From contig CAADRB010000084.1 in the NCBI GenBank assembly GCA_900708905.1, positions 372,873 to 436,872 on the forward strand: a stretch of 64,000 nt of DNA, given 5' to 3'. Numbering within the stretch: position 1 is the first letter of the stretch; each line of letters begins with the position of its first letter. A program made the position numbers and the translations under genes. This document shows positions 1-14,100 of the stretch, piece by piece. The stretch comes from Hymenolepis diminuta (Eukaryota; Platyhelminthes; Cestoda; Cyclophyllidea; Hymenolepididae). The notes under the pieces were generated by a model. The model was given only the letters and a program-made list of their open reading frames with translations, was not told the DNA's origin and searched no databases.

Positions 1-1193
1 TTGTTTCGAATTCTATGGACCAAATCCCCCCACTCTTTCCCTCATTATTTCCTCTCTGCTGTATATTGTGTACTATATTTAATATTAATAAGCGAACATA
101 AATAAAACTGTCTTCATCTTCAGGACTTACAATCATGTAACGAACACGTCGATCACATTTGTATTTGTATAAGCGTATATAGATTTGAGTAAGCAAGAAA
201 ATATAATTTACTTCTCGAAAGGAATTCGACAGAAAGGACTAAAAGAATACAAATATTCCAGTATTTCTGGCCGTGAATAAAAAGAAAACAAATTAAAAAT
301 TAGAAGTCAAATTGACAGAGGTTTTGTTCCAATAAACGATTTTGAAAAAAAGAAAGTAGGTTAATCATCTAAGATATGAATATCAGGTAATAACTTGTTG
401 CAATTCATATATCTCCACAACAAATTATTATCTTTGATATGGCAATTAACTAATTTTCTTCTAATCCGATTAATTAAACGACGGTGCTTAGGAGTATTTT
501 AAACTACAGAATCTGTATCTAATTGATGTTAGGAGATGCAAAGGGAACTGGTAAGACCCTAAAATTGTCACTTCTTTGTTGTTTAATGCAACTTCGATTC
601 AGCAGCTCAATCTAAAATTTACTATAAAACAGGCTCAGGAAGCTCATATCCAATAATTTCAACTTCCTTTCCAAGAAATTCCTAAAGAAATGCTTAAACG
701 CGACTTAAAAAGTGCAGTTTATATCTAACGAACAAATTCTAAAAGTTGGTTCGTTAAAGTTTGTTTGAATTCTACATGTTAGCTGAAACAAGTTGGAATT
801 TTGAAGAAAAAGCATGCTATCTCCTTTAAAGTGTTAATTAAGTCGCTAGACACCGTGTGCTAATTAAGTGGTCAATTAAACGATGTGGTTCGAATATAAC
901 TGGAGTTCGCTTTAACAGCAAGTGCGTTTTATAAGCTCAATCTCTTCATTCATTTAGAACAAATAAACAGATATTCAGAAGTTCATTACTTAGACGGTTT
1001 ATGAAAAGAACTTGAAGTAAAGTCAACTACGCTAATTTTAAAGACCTTCTACTTATTAATTTTCAACATATGCTTTGCTTTGTTATCTTTTCCTGACCTT
1101 CAAGGAATAAAGTGCATATATCCACTATCTTCAACAAAATAAATGGAAAGAAATTGAAATATATAGAACTTTCGTTATGTAATTTAAACGTGC

Positions 1194-4100
1194 CTTATAG
1201 AGAATTATGATAAGTATGTTGAGCCAGTGATGTCGAACTTGTGGTTCCAGCAGTCGTAGAGTGAAGTTTGGAGCCTGACAATCGTTTGCATATCTCTGAG
1301 GCGAAGCACAAACTTGCAGTACCATCAGAGTCTGATGCAGAATACAGCTTCCCATGTGAGGATTTCTATCCAATACATCAGCTACATGAGAAATGAATGC
1401 ATGAAATACAGTAGATGTTCTCAGCTTGTAGGGTGGTATATTGAACGCCTGGTCAGCATAACCCAACAGGAGGGCAAGATGACGTTGAACTTTTGAGAGA
1501 GCCTTCTTATCTCGCAATTCGTCAGTCGGAGCCCCACGACGAGATTTGCTTCCTTGACTTCCACCTTCCATATCTACTGTAGCCATGAAACGAAGGAGAA
1601 GTCGAACCCACTGGTGCAAAGCCCCGCGATCCGAACCTTCTTGATCGAGTTTCAGTTGCAGAGAGGATAAGAACTTGTTTGCACTGTCCATGAATTCAGT
1701 TGATCCCGGACCACCTACAAAGTTAATTGTCAAATTGTGAGGAATAATTTTTTTCCCTCTATATGCATTTAAGCATCATTTCCCCCATATATCTTCCCTA
1801 TCTTTAACCTTACAACTGTATTTCAAAATGAACCACAAGAATTGAGTAATAAGCATATCAAATATATTTTTTATACACATTCCGGAGGAATTATTGAGAA
1901 TGAAAAACCGTATTTTTTTGCTTTGCTGTTAGTTATAATAAAACTCCTTTGCACGCACATTTACAAAACCAATTTTCTTATCTATTACAAAAGTTTTTTC
2001 TCCTCGCTATTGTTTAATGTCCAACATTATATCCAATTTATAAACCTTATTCGATTGTAATAGCATATGAAACAGTCCAATTAAAAAGGCGTTCATGCGG
2101 TTAATTTTATATCATATATGACGTATAACTAAATAAATCCAAAATTGATTAGAACATTAGATAAACATTTGAGTACAATTTTTTGAACGCATGTGTGCTT
2201 GGCATAATATATACAAAATTCAATAACTGAAGCGTTCAGACATAAAACAGCCATAAAAACGTTATTTAATGTTTTATTCCATATCTTGATGAGATGATGC
2301 CGTCAGGCGAAAGCATTAGAGATGTATACTAAAAATAAGCACCAATCCGTTGGGAATGTGGTACCGTCAATCATTATTATGGCTGACTTTGAGCGTTAGA
2401 GGTTATCTTATTGAATAAGTTGTGATATTAATTGCACATTGACGAGGCAGATTTCACATTCACAACATGAAATTAAAATAATGAATGACACTGTTGGATT
2501 AGAAAACAAATGCTTTTATCGACCACAGTTTACGCCAAGTTAACAACACTAAGTGACTAGTGTCTAGCAGTAAGAAAAATAAAGCTCTCGTTTGCGTTAT
2601 AATTATTTAAGCCTTTAATTTTCGCTAGTAAATCGAAGAATATATTTTCAACATCTTTTTATTCAGTATATGCCCTCTTCTATAATTGTATAGTTTAAAA
2701 CCACATAGCTCTCTTTAATTATCAGTTGCGGGGAGGTGAAAAGTGCAGTATAATTTGAAAAAAAATACCCAAATGAGCTCTGCGGAATCTAGTGCTGGTA
2801 ATAAGAGCATATGTGAGATGGTATTCTATTTTAGCAATGTATTTTTTGATAAAATTATCAGGTCCTAGATAATGATATATGTGAATAGAACGATTAAATT
2901 GTTAAGAAATAGACATATTGATCAATACTTCAGGTTATTCAGCAGATTCCACTATTACTATCCAAGAACGCATTGAAACCTTCGAAAACCATTTTACATA
3001 AATCTTCACTTCCTCAAAAATGCAGCTTTGTAAAGCACAATTGCCAATGTTGTAATTTTAGGAAGTCCTGTTCTGATGTAATTTAAGTGTTCATTATATA
3101 TTACTAGCTAACGTTAATTCATTCTCACCTAGAGAAAAAAAAGAAAGAAATATAAACAGTCCAACATCGTCTAATAATCTATTAGAGAATATTAATTAAT
3201 CTTCCTCATGTGATTGACTTTTGAACTTCAATCCGCAAATGGACTGATAACAAATTACTTCCAGACTATCAGGCTAACCGGTAGAGCGTGCGCCCGCATA
3301 TTAATAAGAGTGATAGGTGACTGAGACCACTTGCGGGAGTTGCTTTTCAAGAAACAGAGATATATTTTTCGGCGTCCTGTCACACAGGCTTTAGACTTCC
3401 GCCGAGGAAAGGGTTATCGAGAGTTTGTGATCACAGATAGTGATAACTGAATTTGAACGTTGAGATAATGCTGGAAAACCTTTGACATAATAAAAACCTT
3501 ATCATGCAAATATGGACCACACACAATGTATGTGGTTTTGAAATATTCACTTCAATTTTTCCATTAAAATGATGACTGACTAAGTTCAGACGATGCAATT
3601 GCTACCTAGAGTTCACATTTTTAGGAATATTCACTAGGATTAATCATTAGAATGGTTTCTGATATTCTATGGAAAGAAATTATATTCGATAAAACGATTT
3701 GAGAGCTGAAAATTTAATGTTGTTTTAAATCCACTGTGATAATACTGTGATATTTTTACAAAACATACTAATTGCCAATCAAATCCAATTTATATAGAGA
3801 GGTCTATTTAAAAGTATCTTACCAGGAAAGAAGCCTGTAAGTTTTATCACAGACGGTCTCGATCGACGATTTTCTCCAATTATGTGATTTATTTCTAAAA
3901 GAAAAATTCGATATATTTTGGCAAGTAAATTAATAAATTGCAAAGTTTTAAAATACCAGTGTCATTTTTGCCAATATCATTAAAAGAAATAATTTTAATA
4001 AAGATGAATAATGAAATTTGAATGATGTAAAAATGATGGTTACTATGACCTCGGACGAGAGCTGCTAGCTGGTTACTAATGTATCCCTGGCATGGGGACG

Positions 4101-7100
4101 TGAAATGACTCCCCTGGTCGGTGTTGCCATCTCATATGGAAGTGACCTGAAAAGAGTTTTGACCCAATTTTCAGCGGTCTTACCCTCAATGTGACTAATA
4201 TGAATTCCTAAGTTTTATACCACAAAACCAAAACAAATTATCATTCGCACGTATATTGGCTTGCAATACAAATGAAATTTCCCACAATTGCTCAGAAATT
4301 TACTGGGTCTGAGTAAAGAACCTATTTGCCTAGGAAAATTCTCAATTTAAAAATTTTCTTAATATCAAATTTAGTCCATTAAAGATTGTCTTGAGGAATA
4401 ATCAAAGTTAAGACGACCTATAAATTTCAATTAAGCATAACATAAATTCAGATTCCTTTACTATTTTAGACTCAGAAAACTATATGTCACTTGTATTAAC
4501 GCATTACGTTGAAATCATTAATTTCTTAACTTTTGACTGTTACGTTTACCTATTGTGCAAAATATGCCGCCTAACTGAGTTGGATTTCCCGTATGCAGAT
4601 GACGACAGGGTAAGATTTGCCTTCTAAATTAAAAGTAAGAACGCTAATCCTCTGGTGATTCTGAAGCTCGGATGAAGCTTAATTCTCCCTATTCCGAACT
4701 CCCTCCCCACCTCATTCATTTTTCTTCCAACGTGTTATATGTTTGACTATGAATACAGGTTGTAAAATCTTTTTTGCTTTGCCACGAGAAATAATTATGT
4801 AGTTACTTTCCGTGTAATTCAACTTGACGTTTGAGCGCCACCTGCGTCAAAATCTTGACCTTACATCTAAATTCGATTGCTCACTTTTCCTCTTTCTACC
4901 TCCGTTTCGAATGTACTGCTCCTGCTCTCCCTAATGTCGACTTTCACGTTCCAAATGTTCCTTCTACCAACTTGTTTTTATGGTGAAAATTGTTTGAATT
5001 TAAAGCGCCTAGCTAGCATTCCAATTCATCTACACTAGTGATCATTAAGCATTATTCATCATCAATATTCCGATTTATAAAATAAATGAGTACATGTTTT
5101 CGAAAATGCGAGCAGGTAAAAACATAAAAATAAATCATTGAAAACTAGAAATTACATATCTAAGTCAGTATCAATGTACGCAAGCATTAATGGATCAGAA
5201 TTATCTAATAAATCAGTCAACTAGATGGTAACTCGGCGCCGTCGCCGTTTAATCTCAATAAGTCTATCCAATATTAATAATTACTAACCACCAACATGGA
5301 GATACCTAAAATTACTTGATTAGATGAAAATTATTTTCCATTAGAAAAATATATTTCTAAAATGTTAATTTTTATTAAAGGGTTAAACTAACGCTTCGAT
5401 TAGAACTCAGATTTCATACTCAATAAATCAATTCTCAGAATTTAAAAATCTATTTTATAATTGGCATTTTAAAACGTGTATAAAGAATGGTTATTCCACC
5501 CAATAAATTTATGTAACTTTTTAACATATATGTGTTACAAATTGCAGCTATTCTAGTAATAAGATAAAACTGCCAGTGAAAGATGATCGAGAACTAACGA
5601 TGTTTTATTTTACACCGTTTGTTCAGCTATGTTATAAAACATATTATAGTTATTACTCAAATATCTACTTTAAACCACTCGTTTAACCGAATATTACAAC
5701 CATTAACAGTTATTATCTGAAGGTATAAAATTGTTTTAAAAGAAATTCTTCACTTCATTATAACGTAACAGTGATTTATTTTTCCCTGAACTGTTATCTT
5801 AGTCAAAACAAGGCCTTGAAATTATTCGGAAAGAAGGATCCTTTTCGGGCCAAATTAGAAAATGGCACTTCCTAAAAGTTGTATTAAACAAAATCATTTT
5901 GATATTATAATTAATTTTAATTACTCATAGTAGTTTAATTATGCCAAATAGGAAAGATGGGAATAAAGATATATTTAGCATAACCAGTAGTTTCATATTC
6001 TTTGGCACTCATTTCGGGATGATTTTCAATATTCTGGATCAGACTATATTAACTAACCCGCATCCTTTCTTCCATCTTCTGATCGTTAAATCATTATAGC
6101 ACATTGCCAAACATACTAGTGGCACTCAAAACAATTACTTGTCTTCATCTCAGGAGGAAATATTCGGTAAAAGTCTTGGTCCTACAGCTGTAATTCACAT
6201 TACTTGACAAATCATTCTCCATCTAAAAAGATACTCCAGTATTGCCCATGTAAACGTCAAAAACCCCGTTCAAATAACCCCTACTATTTTCAGTCCTCTA
6301 TTTTCTATTATTTTGGTAGTATCAGATTGGCATCCTCTCAGTCCCAAGTAAACTCCGTCTTTATTATTACGGAGAGAGATTGATTATTGCAATCCCTGAA
6401 CATACATCTGAAACACTCAGACCTTTATTCTCTAAGATGACAGGTGACAAAAAATTATTACTTGACACATTAATCATAAATACGCAATTAAATAAGCTGG
6501 ACGAGTTCTGTATCGGATTTAGACTTCATAATACTTCCGATTATTTCAAGTTAAATGTATCCAAACTGGTCAAACACACATTAGCCTTAAGCCTAAATAT
6601 AATAGCAAACAAAGCCTTTGAAATTATAATCTTAATGTCTTAGCCTTCAGCAATGATCAAACAGGTCAAAATATAGTATGGGTAAAGCGTGCCATGGAGC
6701 TTCATAGTTGACTCTCAAATACTAATTATTGTCGACGCTTTTAACTAAACTGCGATTGAAATCTGCAATCTCAACTGTAAGAAGATAATGAAAATGGAAA
6801 AATAGATAAAATGAAAAATAGAAACGATACTATTTTCAAAACTGTCCTTTAAAACAACATACCTACAATCTAACCGCAAAAGACTGATTAATTATAAATA
6901 ATCTACAAACCTGCCGATGGAGAAACTCGATCTGAGCCATGTTCTTCGGAATATTTGAAGATGACTTTTGGGGGTAGCTTTAATTCACCAGTTTTGTTTT
7001 CCTTGTCGTTCTCTTCAGCATAAAATTTATGTAGTGAACCGGTAAGAGACGGTAACATCCTAGCTCCAGAAGCAGCAAAAACAGCTCGATTAAATTGCTG

Positions 7101-8148
7101 TTGGAAGATATCTCCGCGCTTGTTCATATTATTGAGGTCGGTTACTACAATTTAGAGGTAAATAAATGAAGAAAAAATAGTTGCAATAAATCAAAAAAAA
7201 ATGTGGAGGGAAATTAATGCCTGCAAGTTAAGTGTTGGTAAATTAGTGCTCAAATGGACTGAGATAGGTTATAAATAAAGATAACTGGCAATACCACTTA
7301 CAATTATAATTAAGTAACTACGATAGAGCTCATTTTTAAGTCAGAATATCTGCGAAAGTGTTAATAAGTGCTCTACCCTCTTATTACTTTCGATAAGTGT
7401 TTAAAATCCAATAATAAGTGGTTTAAAAACAAACCAGACTATCCATAATTATTACTTCTTTGTTAAAAGAAAATAGTACAAGGATGATATATCATATCTA
7501 GTTAAAAAAAATCTGGCGATATTAAGGCAGTATTTTCTGGCATCAGTTTTTTCACAGAAATCGTACATTTTTCTCCCCTATGTTTTCAGTAGATGGAAAC
7601 AATAGGTCAAATACAGATCCACATTTGGACTACCATAAATTCCGTTTTTAAAATTACTTTGTATTTGAAAACAAACACTTGAATAAATAAGATTTATTCT
7701 CTTTTACTCTGCGTCATTTCGATAACTGCTAACCCGCAATAACTGAAATAAATTTTTTTCCAAGTCTGAATGTTTGTCACTACAAGTAATATTAAAGCGA
7801 CCAAACTATATAAAGTGTTATTAAAATTAAGAAAATATGCTACCCAACAGGCGATGAACAATAATAGGATTTAAGTACTTAAATCTTGAAAGTCAATCAA
7901 TCTCTACTGAATATATATCAGTAATAAATTGGGTATCAGAAGAAGCTCCAACCTGAATCGATGTCTGGATTTTCCTTGCCAGCAATTTGTGCGCCGATTG
8001 AGAGGATTCCAAAACGATCAATAAAGAAGCCCCAGGTGAATATTTGTCGATTGGGCAGGACAAAACTCAATTGTTGCATTCGTTGTAAAATTAGGGTTCT
8101 ATCAGCAGCTATGGTATCGAAGTGGTATTCCATACATTGAATACAGCA
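1194..8148 (-). CDS. UNC79: UNC79 exons 24-26 and 5.2 kb intron
   Basis: Exon 24 (7953-8148) reads EYHFDTIAADRTLILQRM and FTWGFFIDRFGILSIGAQ, matching the vertebrate DFQFDTVVKDRPTIL and LSWEFFVNRFETLSLEAQ. Exon 25 (6911-7144) starts VTDLNNMNKRGDIFQQ and is otherwise poorly conserved. Exon 26 (about 1194-1714) holds LHQWVRLLLRFMA, KVQRHLALLLGYADQ, KLRTSTVFHAFISHVADVLD and HHWLNILIIILYK, again collinear with vertebrate UNC79. The intron between exons 25 and 26 spans 1715-6910. The 3' boundary of exon 26 is uncertain: a GC donor at 1193-1192 and a weak GT donor at 1189-1188 are both possible. The following exon lies outside the window. Confidence 0.86.
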
Positions 8149-11100
8149 CTAAAAGTAAAGAAACCACAGTATCGTATATAAATATAATAAGTTTCAAAAA
8201 ACATAATGTAAGCTCTTACGCTTAATGCGCTATCATCTAATCCATTTAAATGATAGGAACTTCTTTGGGCAACAACTGAACTGTAGTCATCTAGTGAACC
8301 AATCAGTCGGGAGAACAAATGAGCAATCGCGTTGAGTACAAAGGGATGAAGAGGTCCCATAGCACCCCCACCTCCACTGCCTCTCCCATCGCCACATCCC
8401 CAAAGAAGATGACCACCATAGTTTCCAGAAGCACTCAACACAGCAGCCGCATTCGCATTGTGTCCACGAAAGGCGCCAACACGTCTACCAGCTCGTGCTG
8501 CCAATCCTCCAACACTACTTTGTCCACCGCCACTACTACTGACTGTTGAGGACGTCGCTGGACGACCGATTGATAGTCCCTTCGAAGCAGGACCATTATA
8601 GAATCCAGACACTACTGCAACATCTAATTGGCGCAGTAGGCAATAAATTTTCTCTGTTGCGTCAAATCGAACTTTCCACTCGGCGTGGGTGCATTCATGA
8701 TCTACTAGACGCCAGAAGACTAGAGCCATCCCAGGAACGGTGATAGCTTGGAGGAGAAGAGGCACTACCCAACTGGATAGATGTGTATATTCAGCGGTCA
8801 GAAGATCCCATAATCTGAAAACAACATAATTACCGAATCTCGAAAATAATCCAAATGAGATGCTATTCTTGATGCAAGTAATGTTTAAGGCTAAAATAAA
8901 TAGAACCTAATGTGTCTGCTTTAAATCGATTGCGAAATTAAATAATCAACCAATCATGCAACGTAATAATGATAAAATTTTATGGAGGACGATAACAAAT
9001 CAATCGATCTTAAAATCAATACTTTCATGTACCCACCAGGGATGCGTGTAAATCAAAAAAGCTGCTAAGTCGTACGCTTGTGTTGCATGGTAAATTTAAT
9101 CGAAATTGAACTCAAATTTCTAAAATGAATATTTCGAGAAACATTGTCATCAGTCCACCGGCTCTGAGTCAAATGTAGCCTAGCCATTTTGATGGCCACA
9201 TAGATCAGGGCGGGTGAAACTAGGCATCCTACATTACAACACAGTAGAAAAATATCTCTTTGATAAACACTGAAGACTCACGTAGGAATGAGACAGTGTT
9301 CAACCAAATATAGCACAAATGAGGCCTGAATTGTCAACGAAGCAACAGTATTTGTATTAGCAGAACCAGCAGTTCCTCCCGACGGTCCACCAGGTCGAGG
9401 AATTCGAGGAGCCAGTGCTGCAGATTGTCCTGTCGTCGATGAATTCACCGCAGCTGCCATTTCTGCAGCCCGCGCTGCGGCATTAAGTATATTTTGAAGG
9501 GCGTTCCCCACTCTTACCAGGTAATTGAGACACTCCAAGAGGTGTCGAAGAACCACAGGATCACGTGGTGTGAGACCTTCATACAGAACTCGCAAAGACT
9601 CGTTATCTTCATTCGTCTCTCCCTCTGTATCAGTGGACATTGAATTTAATTGTGGACGTATAATGTAGGAGACGCCCGCGCAACCGGGCTTTCCCATAAG
9701 ACATCGAAGAAGTTGGTAGATGAATCGAAGTGTTGGAGGAAAGCTGAGAAGATCGGCTTCGGAAGGTTCGGTAGAGTCACGGTCTAGAACTACTTTTGAT
9801 TGAGATTGTTCATCTAAACGGCGGTTTGTGTCGTTGGCAGCCAAACCAGTGCACCATTTAGGGTAATCTGAAGGGTTACATGATTTAATTACAATTATTT
9901 TTGTTATTGTTTATTATTAATATTTTTGTTTATTAGCTGCGCAAATAACTTAAATCATGACGTTTAATCTAGTGAGTCTATCACATTATGACTTGACCTC
10001 GTGTCCTTAAATTGACTGCATTAAAAGCATCTGAAAATGAATCAAGTTAGACAATCCTCGTGTCCTCACACCCTTCTCCCCACGTCCGCGCGCCAGCGCT
10101 TATAACGAGACCCCACAAAAATTAGCCACTTGCAGTAAGGCGATGGACAATACATGTTTTCAAGATGTTCAATCTCTAGACAAGTTCCCTTTATGAGAAT
10201 TCACTTTCCTATCTTTTTTTTCTTAATTTAATCAGCTCCAAATTCGATCCAAGATGTCATGTATATTCTTATATTACTGTAAACAGGGTCTTTTTATTTG
10301 GTATCCCTCAATATTACTATGACCAAAATGCAAATCTTGTTGGGAATATTTTTTTCGGATATCAGCGGTTTCTTCAAGGCTTCTGAATGCATCCAAATTA
10401 GCGTTCACTCATGTGATACAGAACATCTAGTCAATCACTCCAATTAGGGAGATTTTCTATAATATTATGTCTTTAATTGTTAAAATAACAAGGAAATTGA
10501 TAATATATCTTCAGCTTCTTCTCATTTCATTGCTATCTAAACTATAGGGTAGCATAGATCAGTAAGAAATAAGTAAGAAAAAATTTCTATACAAATCTAA
10601 CCCCTGGTGCGTTGATGGCGCATCGATCACTGCACTTGTCATGGCAGAGTTCATGGGTTCAATTCCCATCGGCGCATGCCCAACCACACTAGCTAAGACC
10701 GGCCAATATAGAGGGCGGCAGAATTGGAATCTCTCACCAGAGAGGCTCTATGCTCCCACTCTACTCAAAACAGGGTTCAGAATATGCTTTCCTAAATGGA
10801 CTTGGGAATTAACAATTACTTATGTATTTAAGTAGGGGTCGACAACACATTAAAATACGGATATGTTCAAGTAACCTCGCCAGTAAAACCAGATCAACCA
10901 ATAAAAATAGGCTACATTGACCTCAAGTAGCAAAACGTCAATATTAGGTCATGTAGACGGAATACTGGAAGGCGGGGAGGGGAAAATCATCAACATTAAA
11001 ATGTCCTGCCATTTTGTTTCAATCAATAACTGGGCACGAATTACTCGTTAAAAAAATAGAGAAATCCTGAATTTAAACCTGGTAAGAATTCCAGCGAAGA

Positions 11101-14100
11101 ATTAGCACTTGTTTAACTGCTTTTCTTAATTAAAACTAAGTATTATCAGTCCCAAATAAAAGATCCTACGCACCTTTATCATTCGGTATAAGCAGTTATG
11201 AAGAGTCCAAATTCAAGTAAAATATTTTAGTCAAATCAAAAGGGATTAGAATATAACTCGCCAGGTTTTGTCAGAAAAGCACTTATAGCTGTGACAGAAA
11301 GTTCCAATCTCGGTAGAGCCGGTGGCGAAGCCGGAGCCAGATGATGACACAGTAGACTAGCCAGCTCAAACCACCAACAAACATCCTGGCAGTAAGCACA
11401 AAAGTCATCCTCGCTAATCACAACCGGCACACCAGAGGTCATCACCGCTGCAGCCGATTGAGTTGCAGAGAGTAGAGCAGCAAGGTTACCACTTGGTAAA
11501 CTGCTTCCACCAGCACCAATAGATCCACCATTTGAAGGCCCATTAGGACCATTGTGTTGACTACTAACGGGAGAGGGAGCTGTACAGTGACCTAAACAGC
11601 CTCCTCCACCACCGCCACAACTAATACTGCTATTTGAACTTGATCCAGAATTTGGACGGCGTAGGGGATGCTTGAAGCGCCTGATATCAGCACCTGAATG
11701 GTTTCGAAGAAGTGTTGGCATCCAGGTGAGATTCAACATATCACTAAGGAGGGAGAGAACTAACTGGGGCGTCTCTTGAGTGAATCCACCATGCCCGAAT
11801 GGATCGCTAATCTTCAGCTAAAGATGATATAAACCTTATTAGTACGGATTTATGAGAGATAGCGAAAAAAAATTTCTCCTCTTACATACCTGTTTCAAAA
11901 CTAAACTCAGCATCTGACCAAGACATTTAGTAGATCGATAAACGACAGTCTCCTTATTTTCCCAACTAGTGGCTGCAGTTCGCATTTTCTGGGAGCGATT
12001 TTTGAGCACTGATGACCGACGGGATTGTCTTTTAACATTTACTGTTCGGGCGGTTTTCAAGAGACCCCCACTAGTACGCTGCTTCGCTAACGAGGTTCGT
12101 TTGACACCTTCTGAAAGAGCCGATAATTCGTCTCGAACATCTCGACTCGTCTCCCGCACTCCACGTTTCTCACCGAGGAAGAAACGAATGGCGTCGCGGG
12201 ATACCTTCGCTGCTGGGGGAGATTTCTTTTGATGTTTATCCAGAGTGATGGTTTTTGAGGAAGGAACTAAGAGTTCACTTGAATCATCGGCATCGGCAGC
12301 ACTTGTACTAACGGCTTCAAAATCTTCGGAGTCATTGCCGACTTCCTGGGGCATACTGCGATCAAGAGTATCTTCCTCAAAGATATCTGCAAAATATGAA
12401 TAGTCAAATGATACTGGTTTGAGCTACACAATAATAAATAAATGACTATCTGAACTAATTAAAACAGGTTAGACGAAATCGAGATGGTCAATCAAAGTAA
12501 TCGAGCAATTTTTGATTATGATGGGGAAAATATTTTTTATGAGTTGGTAAGCATTAAAACCTGATAGATAATATAATCTAAGACAAAACGTGGGGTTAAA
12601 TTAGTTATAAATGCCACTTCATATTGAGTCTAAAAATTACTGATACATCCGATGAAATTATTGTAAAAATAGGTTGTATATTCGCTCATTAATGATTTAA
12701 GAACTCAGATGTCTCATTGTCAACGATTAGCCAGAATAGTGTTTTCTTTCTGGAGATCAGAAAGATTGGACTTGGTCTCGTCTGAATCATTATATGACAT
12801 TCCACTTCATTTGTTATCTGATTAACGTGAAAAAAGTTTCTAACGGGTTTAGTCCACAAAAAAAAGTATAATTTAAACTGCAAGGAAAGAAACATTTAAA
12901 AGAAAAAAAAGAAACATAATGAAAACAGAAACTACTCATTAAACATGCATTCATTTGATAACATTCCACGTAGCTTACTATGATATTAAAATTAACTAGT
13001 ATACATTAGTAATACAAATGTTGTTTTGCAAATCAAGAGCCAGAAGATTTTTCAATGGGAGAAACCGCACCACGTAAAATTAGACACTAGTGGCTCCTCG
13101 CGTGAGCATATTCAGAGTTTATGACTCATCCAGAAAATAATGGATTCATTTATTAGCTGGCAAATGATAAGAAACTTTACCATTTGGCTACCTTTTTCAT
13201 CCACATTTTCATATATACACTCCCACAAGGATATGTAATTAAAATTTGATTATGGAGGCTGATTAGTTAAATATTAAAATCTCTGGAGATTGACTGTCGG
13301 AACGTCATCCAGCGGAATAATTGAACTAACCCTGGTTCCTTATTTTATGGAAAGAATTTAATGGGCTGTTTTATGGAGTAAAACACTATTATTAGAGTTG
13401 AATGTTGATATAAGATGTGATAGAAAGAAGGAAAATTATACGCTTGTGATATAACGTGGCACATCTGGCTGGTTGACTTACTATCAATGAAACTCATTTA
13501 AATTTATATAGCGGTTGAAAAAATAAGGCAAATTTCTTCGGTACATTCTAGTTAAAATATCCGTATCGATTTTAATATTAATAGCCATTTTGTTTATTTT
13601 CACTTATTTTTGTTTAAACTGCATAGAAAATATAGAGGCAGATTCTCATATGTTGAAAAAAGCATGTGAGCATTTGTTTTCCTTTTCGGAAAAATGCAGA
13701 CTTTTCAGACCGTACTTCTAACAAATAATCCGATAAGTATCACCTAGGAGTTGAAAATCCTCACCGGAAAAATGTTTACACAAATATTTCTTCGTTACCC
13801 TCATCAACATCTTCTTCCTCAATTTCTTCAACATCCTCCTCATCCATTTCATCAAGAGGATTTCCGCTATCGTTTTCCATGCCACCAACATCACCATCCT
13901 CATCCGACGCAAAACTTCCACCATCATCAGAAAGGCCAAAGTTCTCCATATCACATTCATCCAGTAGCCATCCAACGGAGGATCGATTGGTCGTAGCAGC
14001 AGGAAGAGCCGTACGTTCCTCCATACACACCGTGTCTGTGAGTGTTCCAGCCTTTAGGAAGGAGGCCACACCGTTGCGGAACATAGTAAAGAGCTCCTTC

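Noticed and set aside
3260..3420. tRNA gene-like start (A-box-like GGCTAACCGGTAGAGCG)
   Set aside because: No B box at the proper distance and no cloverleaf; at most an old repeat fragment.
6380..6643. 87-codon plus-strand open frame in UNC79 intron 25
   Set aside because: No family resemblance and AT-driven composition; lies inside an intron on the opposite strand.
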